From an uncultured Roseburia sp. (GTDB lineage: Bacteria > Bacillota > Clostridia > Lachnospirales > Lachnospiraceae): a stretch of DNA of 7,024 nucleotides. Positions 1 through 6,944 of the stretch are shown here, piece after piece. The notes beneath the pieces were generated by a model that was given only the letters and a program-made list of their open reading frames with translations, did no database searches and was not told where the DNA came from. Within the stretch, counting starts at the first letter, position 1, and the number at the start of each line of letters is the position of its first letter. The DNA lies in the NCBI GenBank assembly GCA_945928585.1, contig CAMENQ010000124.1, positions 1-7,024 of the forward strand, written 5' to 3'. A program made the translations under genes and the position numbers.

Positions 1-525
1 GAAGCTGATGATATTGTTTTTGACACTGCCGGAGAAAAAGAACTGTCCATAATTAATAAAACACATAAAAGATTATTAATGAGAGGTTTTAAGAAAAGAG
101 CTATTATTTCTGTTATTATAGGAATTATAATTGCCTTTGGTGAGGTTATCGGAAGAATAAATCAAAATCGTGCTGATACAATAACAGGAATGTGTATATT
201 TATTATTGTTGCCGTTTTAATTTTTAACCTTTTGTCATATGGTTATATTGTTTTAAAACGTAAAATGGATTTTTATACCGATAAAGTTGAATGTTTATAC
301 TGTACGGTTACAGAAAAGTATAATCAGCATAAGCTTTCAAAGGAAAATCAGAAACATGCACAAAATTATATACTTCTGGAATCCGAAAAATATCACTGCA
401 CCACAGCTTTTCCTATAAAGGGAATTGAAGAGTTTAATAAGATTACTATTGGAGATACTGTTCTTTTGTTAAAATCTTCTCCTTATGGTGATGTTCATTA
501 TGAGGTATTGACAGATATTAATTAA
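1..525 (+). CDS. Two-helix membrane protein of unknown function, 5' end outside window
   Basis: The reading frame is open from base 1 and runs to a TAA at 523-525, giving at least 174 residues. The first ATG in frame (79) has no Shine-Dalgarno sequence, and the 26 codons before it read as ordinary protein, so the true start lies upstream of the window. Visible parts, numbered from base 1: a short polar, charged N-terminal piece, a Lys/Arg-rich turn (about 28-33), a hydrophobic helix (about 34-51), a short polar loop, a second helix (about 62-85), then a soluble domain of about 85 residues. That domain has beta-like segments and ends with a 'IGDTVLLL' stretch, which recalls small OB-like or DUF3592-like domains tethered to membranes. 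This likeness is weak and is not a family call. Both termini are expected on the same side, probably cytoplasmic given the positive residues flanking the helices. The gene converges on cotJC across a large palindrome. Function not recognised. Confidence 0.75.
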   Translation, partial: EADDIVFDTAGEKELSIINKTHKRLLMRGFKKRAIISVIIGIIIAFGEVIGRINQNRADTITGMCIFIIVAVLIFNLLSYGYIVLKRKMDFYTDKVECLYCTVTEKYNQHKLSKENQKHAQNYILLESEKYHCTTAFPIKGIEEFNKITIGDTVLLLKSSPYGDVHYEVLTDIN

Positions 526-541
526 GTTTTTTCGCGGGGTC

Positions 542-863
542 GTCTGTCTTTGAATGGAAATACTGCGGTGTAATAATGTGGCGGTGCGGACGGGCAGGCA
601 GTTATATATTAAATGGGTAAGCTTCGTAGAATGTAAGAAATTTTATTAAAGTAATAATGCCATCTTTTAAGCGGCGGTCGTAACTCGGAAGTGTCTGAAG
701 TCTCAGCCACTTCCTCAAACAGACGACCTCTGCTAAAAAGATGGCATTATTACATTAATAAATTTCTAACATTCTCCTCAATGCTTACCCACTTAATATA
801 TAACTGCCTGCCCGTCCGCACCGCCACATTATTGCACCGCAGTATTTCCATTCAAATACAGAC
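542..863. repeat. Giant imperfect palindrome (about 140-bp arms, 41-nt loop)
   Basis: Bases 542-681 are the near reverse complement of 723-863. By hand alignment there are about 12 mismatches and 3 gap positions, roughly 90% identity. The outer part (549-612 against its partner) has only one mismatch. Mismatches concentrate around 621-650. The loop 682-722 folds again: GGAAGTG (687-693) pairs with CACTTCC (708-714), and CTGA (695-698) with TCAG (703-706). Stem base GGTCGT/ACGACC (676-681/723-728) closes the loop. The arms carry a GC-rich block (about 581-599) inside AT-rich surroundings. A core of the right arm (754-792) recurs at 6981-7019, so this is a dispersed repeat. It begins 16 nt after the membrane protein stop and ends 27 nt beyond the cotJC stop, so any transcript crossing it from either side would fold into a long hairpin and may be terminated or processed there. 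No clear target-site duplication was seen. A MITE-like origin is inference. Confidence 0.9.
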
Positions 864-890
864 TTTTAATAAACAACTGCAGGAATTTCT

Positions 891-1514
891 TTATACCTGA
901 CACTTTCCGTCTCCGCAGCCTTCTACAAACGAAGGATTGAATTCATAGAAGTTTCTGAAATTCAGGTCATCCTGCAACATTCTAAGTGCTTCGCCGAATC
1001 TTTGGAAATGGACTATTTCTCTTGCTCTTAAGAATTTTATAGGTTCAACTATATCCGGGTCTTTTACCATACGTAGAATGTTATCATAAGTTGTTCTTGC
1101 TTTCTGTTCTGCTGCCATATTTTCGAATAAATCAGTAATAGGATCTCCCTTTGACTGGAACTCACATGCATTGAATGGTATTCCGCCTGCTGCCTGAGGC
1201 CATACTCCAAGGGTGTGGTCTACATAGTATTTGTCAAAGCCGGAAGATTTGATTTCCTCCGGTTTAAGGTTACAGGTTAGCTGGTGAACTATGGAGCCTA
1301 TCATTTCAAGGTGTGCTAACTCCTCTGTTCCTATATCGTTTAACAGGCCTGCTATTCTTGCATCCGTAAACGCAAACTTCTGTGACAGGTAACGCATACT
1401 GGCGGCAAGTTCACCGTCCGGACCACCATATTGACTTATTATTATCATTGCCGCTCTCGGATCTGTTTTACGAATACTTACCGGAAACTGCAGCCTTTTT
1501 TCATATTCCCACAT
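891..1514 (-). CDS. cotJC: Spore coat protein CotJC, manganese-catalase family
   Basis: This is a 207-residue protein clearly recognisable as CotJC, a spore-coat protein of the non-haem dimanganese catalase family. That family has a ferritin-like four-helix bundle that breaks down hydrogen peroxide. Expected metal ligands are in place: Glu35 (in DGELAA), Glu65 and His68 (GTEELAHLE), Glu136 (MAAEQKAR) and His169 (REIVHFQRF). Assignment of these to the two manganese sites follows the known family pattern. The start at 1514 is fixed by GGAGG at 1523-1527, 8 nt upstream and inside the end of cotJB. Only 2 nt separate the cotJB stop from this ATG, so the genes are translationally linked. The protein is about 18 residues longer at the C-terminus than my recollection of Bacillus subtilis CotJC (about 189 residues), and the tail ends in a Cys pair (Cys200, Cys205). 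No signal peptide, as expected for a coat protein made in the mother cell. Confidence 0.97.
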   Translation of the reverse strand: MWEYEKRLQFPVSIRKTDPRAAMIIISQYGGPDGELAASMRYLSQKFAFTDARIAGLLNDIGTEELAHLEMIGSIVHQLTCNLKPEEIKSSGFDKYYVDHTLGVWPQAAGGIPFNACEFQSKGDPITDLFENMAAEQKARTTYDNILRMVKDPDIVEPIKFLRAREIVHFQRFGEALRMLQDDLNFRNFYEFNPSFVEGCGDGKCQV

Positions 1515-1516
1515 TC

Positions 1517-1795
1517 TTAATTCCTCCCCTCTCTATAGCTTGCCTGCCAAGGCCATGGTCCCATGTTCCATTTCCACACATCTGCCGGAGCCACATCATA
1601 TGCACGAATAGGTCCATAATTTTCTGTGTACTCCTTGATTGCCATTTCTCTCTTTTCCTGCATTTTTGAGAAATACATTAATGCTTCCTTTGAATTTGGA
1701 TGGGTATCCAAAAAAAGCCTTGTGTCATCCATTGCAAAGCTGGTCTTGTCGATAATATCCAACAGTTCATTTCTTGACATACATCTTGGCATCAT
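1517..1795 (-). CDS. cotJB: Spore coat protein CotJB
   Basis: This is a 92-residue protein of the CotJB family, a small coat component needed with CotJA and CotJC in the spore coat. Hallmarks visible: LDTHP (29-33), a helical Lys/Glu-rich segment (about 43-58), YGPI (60-63), Trp74 and Trp76, and the PWPW motif (80-83) near the C-terminus. Start choice: GGAGG lies at 1805-1809. It directly touches an in-frame ATG at 1804, which is too close for initiation, but is 9 nt from the ATG at 1795. The 1795 ATG also overlaps the cotJA TGA as ATGA, the classic coupled stop-start, so I prefer it. If 1804 were used the product would have 95 residues. The stop is 2 nt before cotJC. No enzyme activity is known or evident; the role is presumably structural, helping assemble CotJC. 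Confidence 0.94.
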   Translation of the reverse strand: MMPRCMSRNELLDIIDKTSFAMDDTRLFLDTHPNSKEALMYFSKMQEKREMAIKEYTENYGPIRAYDVAPADVWKWNMGPWPWQASYREGRN

Positions 1796-1980
1796 GATTT
1801 GCATCCTCCCCTCATAAGCGGTCCTTCATTAAAAGGCTTGCTTAAGCTTGGAAATATAGTGCCACATTTAAAGCCCTTTGATAAATCAAACAATTCTTCC
1901 CACCGCTGCCATGGAACATATGCCATTGCAACAGGAAGTCTGTCTACCGGCATCTGGTTAAACATTCTATCATCACGCAT
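1792..1980 (-). CDS. cotJA: Spore coat associated protein CotJA
   Basis: This is a 62-residue protein and the first gene of the cotJABC operon. The family signature is present: MAYVPWQRW (19-27) followed by GTIFPSLSKPF (40-50). CotJA is a small spore-coat protein; in Bacillus it is needed for incorporation of CotJC. The start at 1980 is supported by AAAGGA (1989-1994) 8 nt upstream. The TGA stop overlaps the preferred cotJB ATG by 4 nt. Cys39 and Cys60 are present; whether they cross-link in the coat is not known. A sigma-K/sigma-E-like promoter lies just upstream, consistent with mother-cell expression during sporulation. Confidence 0.94.
   Translation of the reverse strand: MRDDRMFNQMPVDRLPVAMAYVPWQRWEELFDLSKGFKCGTIFPSLSKPFNEGPLMRGGCKS
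1805..1809 (-). promoter_or_regulatory. cotJB ribosome binding site that decides its start
   Basis: GGAGG on the minus strand, within a purine run (GAGGGGAGG) in the end of cotJA. Its spacing is 0 nt to the ATG at 1804 but 9 nt to the ATG at 1795, which favours the latter. Confidence 0.75.
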
Positions 1981-2011
1981 ATTATTTTTCCTTTCATATA
2001 ATACTACACTA

Positions 2012-2040
2012 CATAATATGCATAAAAAAATATAAAGGTG
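2012..2040 (-). promoter_or_regulatory. Candidate mother-cell sporulation promoter of cotJABC (sigma-K/sigma-E-like)
   Basis: On the minus strand, CACC (2037-2040) is followed after 16 nt by CATATTATG (2012-2020). This fits the sigma-K pattern (mACm, 16-17 nt, CATAnnnTA) except for the last base, and the -10 also resembles sigma-E boxes. It would start transcription near 2004, about 25 nt before the cotJA ATG and just ahead of its ribosome binding site. The cotJ operon of Bacillus is under sigma-E with sigma-K-stage effects, so a mother-cell promoter is expected. The -35 part lies inside the edge of the 2028-2137 palindrome. A second CATACATT-like -10 box at 2115-2122 lacks a properly spaced -35. 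Confidence 0.38.
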
Positions 2041-2137
2041 AACCTTACCTTGTGATATGATATCTTCTAACCGGATATTGGTTATTTACCCTATCCGGTT
2101 AACCATCATATCATAATGTATGACTCACCTTATATTT
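2028..2137. repeat. Imperfect palindrome between the surface protein gene and cotJA
   Basis: Bases 2028-2077 and 2092-2137 are imperfect reverse complements around a 14-nt loop. Conserved blocks are AAATATA(A)AGGTGA at the base, TGATATGAT in the middle and TAACCGGATA next to the loop. The stretch between base and middle blocks is diverged. Read on the minus strand, the stem is followed by seven T (2024-2030), so it may terminate transcription from the large upstream gene, whose stop lies 67 nt before it. No other terminator hairpin is seen in 2138-2204. It is unrelated in sequence to the 542-863 palindrome. It may instead be a small palindromic repeat element that has settled here. Confidence 0.7.
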
Positions 2138-2204
2138 CCCCTATTCTAATTTTTTTGTTTATACCTGGTTCTTGTTTATATTTGATTCATAGTTATATGT
2201 AAAA

Positions 2205-5200
2205 TTACTTTTTCTCCTGATTTTCATCTTCATCCTGGTTTTTCTTTTTAGGAATAACAAGAAGTAAAAGTACTGCTCCGCAGATAACACATATAATTAT
2301 AAGTCTCGTAACATCCACGCTGTCACCTGTTGTTATATTTCCTGTGACATATGTGTTTGGCTTTTTATCAATAGATGGCTCCGCCTGACTGCCTGCTGTA
2401 TCGAATGAGCCGTTTCCGCTGACGTTTATATTGATATTTTCAATATTTCCATTGCCATTAACCATACTGCCTGAATTGTTTCCTGTACTATTTCCTGTAC
2501 CATTTGCCGCGTTGCTGTTTCCATTATTGTTATTGTTCTCATCGCCTTTAGTTGTATTATCTTCATCAGCATCGCTGTCTCCATCTTTTATATCAGTAGG
2601 ATTGTCGGTATTTTCTATTGTCTTTTCCCACTTAGCGGAAAGAATCATATTTCCTGTGGCATAGTGAAGCTCCCGGACTTCTTCTCCTGCTTCATTGTAC
2701 CAGCCTTTAAATATATATCCGTCTTTTATGGCATCACTTAATATAATATTATCCTCCACAGTATACTGCTCTGCATTTACATGCTGTCCACCATCTGTCA
2801 CATATGAAATGCTGTAAATAACCGGCTCAAATTCTGCCGTAACCTCTACGTCACTATCCGGCATTACAAAATAATATATTCCGTCTGCTATCTGATTAAT
2901 AGAAATATCTACTGCCGTACTTCTTAATGAATATCTTGCAATAGGTGATATTCTAATTCTCTCATTTACAGCCGAAGGTGTATATACAAGTGATGAAAGC
3001 CTGTACCCATCCTTTACTGATACCTTTACAAATACATATTCATTTTTTGATGCTTCCGTCTTTGTCAGTTCTATCTGTCCGTTTATTATATTATCATCAA
3101 TGAATGCATAATATACTGAGGAAACATCCTCATTTTCCTCCCAGTCTGCATATATCATCAGATTACCAATGCGGTTTTCTATTCTGTCAATATCTGTCAT
3201 TTTTACATCAAAGGCATCATCAGCAGTATCTCCGTTTGGTATAATAAGCTTCCAACCCTTAAATGTCATACCTTCCTTTACGGGAGCTGCAAGTTTGAAG
3301 CTATCAAACACTGTATAAAGGGAAGGGTTAACATTTTCTGCACCGTTTAAATTAAGGTATGTTATAACATATTGTATTGCTTCAAAATCTCCACTTACAT
3401 TTACTTCTGCTGCCGGCATGGTAAATGTAACAGTTTCTGTAGTATTTGTAACATCATATATTAGCTTATTTACACTTTCAAGCCCACTGTCAGCCTTCCA
3501 TGAATATTCAACAGCTTTTAACCTTATTCCGGGATTCGCCGTAACCTTAAGCGTTACCGTCTCACCCTCTGCTGCTGCAGTGACCTGTTCATCTCCTACA
3601 TATGCCTTTATTGAGCCTATACCTTCGTCAATATTTATGTCATACACCTGTACCTCTTCCCATTGTGCTATAAGAGTAAGGTTGCCTGTGCGTGAATTTT
3701 TTGGTATACCTGTAATAAGCTCATCCCTGCCCATTTCTTTGAAGCCTAAAAATCTCCAATATCTGTCTCTGTCGGTTCTTGCCGGTCTTTCAAAAACAAT
3801 ATCTGCACTTTCTATAGTATATGTATCAGGATTTGGTGTTCCGTCTATCTGAGCCAGTCCGCCGTTTACAGTGTCATAATAAGTAATATCATATTCCTCA
3901 ACGTCAAAATGAACGCTTATGTATATATCCTTATTTCTTCCATCCATACTGAACGAAAACTGGTTTTTGTTATCTGATGTGGTTACATCATTAGCAATAA
4001 GATTTATGGCATTTCCGTATGCATCAGTTACTGACTTTCCTTTTATTCTGTAGCCTGTTTTTGGAACAAGCGTAACCGTTACATATTCAGAGTTTAAAAG
4101 GCTTGTAGACCAGTAATATCCATTTTCATTTGCACTGTTGCTTATAAGATTTCTTCTTTCTCCTCCTGAGAAATCCATCCTGAAACTGTCATCTGTATTT
4201 TCTCCAAGAAAATCTTTTATGTCTCTGTGGGTAGTTTCATCATCTCCATATGTGGCTGTAATATATACAAAATATCCGCTTCTCTCAAATGTGGCAGTAA
4301 TATATGTATCTTTACTTACGGTTATTTGCGATACCAGTCCGTCACCCTTATTATACAGATGACCATTATAATCCCATCCTTTAAACTCAAACAGGTTTTC
4401 AGATTCACCCATATCTATATCATTTTCGGTGTCAGGAAGATTCGCATCAGCCATAAAGTCAAAGCTTTCACCATACTGTACGGTTTTTCTGATTTCATCC
4501 GTACCTGTCGATAAAAATCGGCCCATGCCGTTTTCTATTTTGTAGATAACATCACAGCTCCACTTTGCATATACATATTTTGTATCTCCTACTACATCAG
4601 ATGAAACCACGGTAATAGGCGTGGTAAAATCTGAATCTGCATACCAGCCTTCAAATGTATGTCCTCTCCACGAAACATTTGTTGTGGTGCTGTCGTTTAC
4701 AAGCAGTGTATATTCAGTACCACATTCTACTGACCGGCTGTTTCTGTTTACTATGCTGCCATCATTTGCTGCCCCGCTATCCTGCGGAAGGAGACCGTAG
4801 TTGTATACGATATTGTAGTTTCCTAAGCTGTAGGTAATATCTATAACCATATCGCCTTTAACTTCGCCTACACACAAATACCAATAGTCGCCTATCTGTA
4901 TTACATTTTCAAATGGTGTACTTATGCCATTTTGTATGTATGCACCTGTAATGCCTGTACAATATGAAGGTGTTCCTTCTATTTTAACAAGTATATACTT
5001 TGTCTGTTTTATTGTTGTTCCTTCATTGTATGGTGAAAATGCATATGTATCATATTTATCAGGCACCTGCATCTGTTCACTGTTTAATATGGCTATTTCA
5101 TAAGACGGAGTAAACCTTGCGTCTGTTCCCACATTATCTCTTATGGTAAGACCATATAAATTATATCTTGTTGCAGGAAGATAAAAATATAATTTATCAT

Positions 5201-6731
5201 CATTATCATGTTTATAGCCTGTAAATTTATATTTATTTTCATCTCCATAGCCGGATGTAAGTTTTACATATGTATTTAAATAATCAATGCCTGCACCTGT
5301 ATATGTATCTTCTGGCTGTCCGTTTTCTACAAACTTTGTGATAACGTACTTATAATCCTCATTTTCCGTTTCCCATATATTTTCAAGGTCAAAATCACTG
5401 TTTAAAATAGCATTTCCTGCAGCCTGTGCTTCCTGTGCATCATCATCATAGTGAGCCACGAAAGCATACAGCGGATCCTTGTAATCATTTATGGCGTTTT
5501 TGTATGGTGAAGCATTGTCCTGTCTCTCTAAATAAACAGAACCACCCATAATGGTAACAAGACCATCTTCCGCTATATTTTCACCTACTGCACCGTTTAC
5601 AAAGCATGAACCTTTACTGTTTTCAGTCATTTTAACTGATACTGTACCATCCTCTATACGCACTGCTGATGTGTTTGACTGTGCTGACGCCGTAACCATT
5701 TTTCCATAAAGTGTAGGGAATGTTACCATTTTGCTATCTGTGTTTTGATAGCCTCCGTTACCTATACCTGCGCCATAACCCCTGCCTGTGATATTTACAA
5801 CACCACTCTTTATAGTTACCTCTGCTGCACCATATTCCAATGTAGGTACATTATATGCTGACAAATCTGCTAAAAATGTTCCTGAATCATAATAATTAAA
5901 ATGAAGATAGGGCTCATATTTTAAGGAAAGATTTTCATAAGCACTCTCACTTATTCCTACGCTTTCAAGTTTTTTCTTTATGGGATTGCCACCTCTGCCT
6001 CCTATGGCAGCTCCGTAGCTTCCTTCTCCCGTAGTCAGTGTAAGTGTGTCTCTGTATCTCTGTCCCTGGGCACTTTCTATAATAATTTCAATATGCTGTG
6101 AATAATATACAAAATCACCCATTCTGCCATAAGCATCACCCTGACTGTAATATGTCTCTGTAACAAAATTATAATTTTCTGCCTCAATAAGTGGTGACTG
6201 TGCTCCTGCCACACCTTTTATTGACGAATCTCCCATAAGATAAAGATGTACCCTTACCTTATTTCTGTTCAGTCTGCTTTCATCAAATATATTTTTGTTG
6301 GCAGTCGGCTCATATCTTGTATCTGCATCTGTAAATTGGAATGTAATACCCGAAACATCAGTTGCCAGATTTATATTTACATCCTTTAAGGTAAGATATA
6401 CGTCATAATAACCATCAATATTTTTTACTCCTCCTGATATGGTTATATCTATACCTGAATTTAAAGTTTTACCTTCACCGTCAAGCAAATAATATACTCC
6501 TCCTGACATGGTACTTATCCATCTGTTATCAGCATTCTGCTGCAAAATCAGTTCCTTCGGTGCTGCCGGAGTATTTCCTTCACCATATCCTGTAAACTCA
6601 GTGGCATGTCCCTCCGGCATAAGCAAAAGCAGCCCTGACACCACTAAAACACAACATAAAACAGCTATCCCTATATAGGATATGTTTTTGTTATCCTTTA
6701 AAAATCTTTTTATTTCTTTTATCATTCCCAT
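2205..6731 (-). CDS. Giant InlB-repeat surface protein with beta-helix-like N-terminal region
   Basis: A 1508-residue extracellular protein anchored to the membrane. Start: GGAGG at 6742-6746 is about 10 nt from the ATG at 6731; the longer frame from 6764 has no ribosome binding site. Order of parts: basic N-terminus and hydrophobic segment (18-38; signal peptide, possibly cut after GHA, or an uncut anchor). Then a region to about 400 with beta-helix-like glycine motifs GAAIGG (240-245) and GAGIGNGG (320-327), similar to carbohydrate-binding or pectate-lyase-like repeats; and a mixed beta region (about 400-634). InlB/Flg_new-type repeats follow at about 635-725, 946-1026, 1120-1198 and 1305-1369, with F-x-G-W/F motifs at 693, 994, 1157 and 1341. 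A related module lies at 727-815 (FKGW at 783), and divergent modules at about 819-945, 1029-1117 and 1206-1304. Then come an acidic, Asn/Gly-rich stalk (1373-1459), a membrane helix (1476-1493) and a KKK-rich tail. Probably an adhesin or glycan-binding protein (inference); no catalytic motif or LPXTG seen. Confidence 0.9.
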   Translation of the reverse strand: MGMIKEIKRFLKDNKNISYIGIAVLCCVLVVSGLLLLMPEGHATEFTGYGEGNTPAAPKELILQQNADNRWISTMSGGVYYLLDGEGKTLNSGIDITISGGVKNIDGYYDVYLTLKDVNINLATDVSGITFQFTDADTRYEPTANKNIFDESRLNRNKVRVHLYLMGDSSIKGVAGAQSPLIEAENYNFVTETYYSQGDAYGRMGDFVYYSQHIEIIIESAQGQRYRDTLTLTTGEGSYGAAIGGRGGNPIKKKLESVGISESAYENLSLKYEPYLHFNYYDSGTFLADLSAYNVPTLEYGAAEVTIKSGVVNITGRGYGAGIGNGGYQNTDSKMVTFPTLYGKMVTASAQSNTSAVRIEDGTVSVKMTENSKGSCFVNGAVGENIAEDGLVTIMGGSVYLERQDNASPYKNAINDYKDPLYAFVAHYDDDAQEAQAAGNAILNSDFDLENIWETENEDYKYVITKFVENGQPEDTYTGAGIDYLNTYVKLTSGYGDENKYKFTGYKHDNDDKLYFYLPATRYNLYGLTIRDNVGTDARFTPSYEIAILNSEQMQVPDKYDTYAFSPYNEGTTIKQTKYILVKIEGTPSYCTGITGAYIQNGISTPFENVIQIGDYWYLCVGEVKGDMVIDITYSLGNYNIVYNYGLLPQDSGAANDGSIVNRNSRSVECGTEYTLLVNDSTTTNVSWRGHTFEGWYADSDFTTPITVVSSDVVGDTKYVYAKWSCDVIYKIENGMGRFLSTGTDEIRKTVQYGESFDFMADANLPDTENDIDMGESENLFEFKGWDYNGHLYNKGDGLVSQITVSKDTYITATFERSGYFVYITATYGDDETTHRDIKDFLGENTDDSFRMDFSGGERRNLISNSANENGYYWSTSLLNSEYVTVTLVPKTGYRIKGKSVTDAYGNAINLIANDVTTSDNKNQFSFSMDGRNKDIYISVHFDVEEYDITYYDTVNGGLAQIDGTPNPDTYTIESADIVFERPARTDRDRYWRFLGFKEMGRDELITGIPKNSRTGNLTLIAQWEEVQVYDINIDEGIGSIKAYVGDEQVTAAAEGETVTLKVTANPGIRLKAVEYSWKADSGLESVNKLIYDVTNTTETVTFTMPAAEVNVSGDFEAIQYVITYLNLNGAENVNPSLYTVFDSFKLAAPVKEGMTFKGWKLIIPNGDTADDAFDVKMTDIDRIENRIGNLMIYADWEENEDVSSVYYAFIDDNIINGQIELTKTEASKNEYVFVKVSVKDGYRLSSLVYTPSAVNERIRISPIARYSLRSTAVDISINQIADGIYYFVMPDSDVEVTAEFEPVIYSISYVTDGGQHVNAEQYTVEDNIILSDAIKDGYIFKGWYNEAGEEVRELHYATGNMILSAKWEKTIENTDNPTDIKDGDSDADEDNTTKGDENNNNNGNSNAANGTGNSTGNNSGSMVNGNGNIENININVSGNGSFDTAGSQAEPSIDKKPNTYVTGNITTGDSVDVTRLIIICVICGAVLLLLVIPKKKNQDEDENQEKK

Positions 6732-6741
6732 AATCTTTATC

Positions 6742-6746
6742 CCTCC
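6742..6746 (-). promoter_or_regulatory. Ribosome binding site fixing the start of the surface protein
   Basis: GGAGG (within TGGAGGG) on the minus strand, 10 nt before the ATG at 6731. The upstream in-frame ATG at 6764 is preceded only by an A/T-rich stretch without a purine-rich site. A third ATG at 6725 is 16 nt away, too far. Confidence 0.75.
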
Positions 6747-6840
6747 ATGAAGCTTGCTTCTCATTTCAATTTCAAGGTGAAGCTATATTTATTTTTATGT
6801 TTTATCACTGCACGTACAAGTTCAATATAGTTATTTTTTC

Positions 6841-6869
6841 ATTTTATCACAGTATATTAATTTTTTCTA
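6841..6869 (-). promoter_or_regulatory. Candidate vegetative promoter of the surface protein gene
   Basis: Minus strand: TAGAAA (6864-6869), 17-nt spacer, then TAAAAT (6841-6846) with an extended -10 TG one base upstream (TGATAAAAT). The leader would be about 100 nt. A second, similar site lies closer to the gene: TTGAAC (6820-6825), 15-nt spacer, TAAAAC (6799-6804), also preceded by TGA. The sequence is very AT-rich, so chance matches are likely and I cannot choose firmly between the two. Confidence 0.3.
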
Positions 6870-6872
6870 CTA

Positions 6873-6898
6873 TTTTATCTGCTTTTTTGCAGATAAAA
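6873..6898. other. Perfect 10-bp hairpin upstream of the surface protein promoter
   Basis: TTTTATCTGC (6873-6882) and GCAGATAAAA (6889-6898) are exact reverse complements around a T6 loop on the plus strand (A6 on the minus). No T-run follows the stem in either direction, so it is not a standard intrinsic terminator. It lies just upstream of the candidate -35 at 6864, where an operator would fit, or it may be the remains of a terminator for a gene beyond the window. Confidence 0.5.
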
Positions 6899-6944
6899 GG
6901 TAACAGTTCAGTCCGCCGGTACCTGTAATTACAAGACGGGCTCC

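Noticed and set aside
542..863. Insertion sequence with transposase
   Set aside because: The element is too short for a transposase and no transposase-like frame or clear target duplication is present; only a non-autonomous element remains possible.
526..890. CRISPR array or riboswitch in the gap
   Set aside because: There are no spaced direct repeats; the sequence is explained by one long inverted repeat at the 3' ends of two genes, not at a 5' leader.
691..900. 69-codon plus-strand frame starting at GTG/ATG-like site in the palindrome
   Set aside because: It runs through the loop and right arm of the palindrome, has no ribosome binding site and reads as non-protein-like sequence; its codons are explained by the repeat.
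1382..2035. Three plus-strand frames opposite cotJA, cotJB and cotJC
   Set aside because: They are antisense shadows of well-recognised coat genes, without ribosome binding sites or family likeness.
2431..4837. Several plus-strand frames opposite the large surface protein
   Set aside because: Low-complexity antisense readings of the repeat and stalk regions; no start signals.
6873..6898. Intrinsic terminator
   Set aside because: The stem is perfect but no T-run follows it on either strand; the T-run is in the loop instead.
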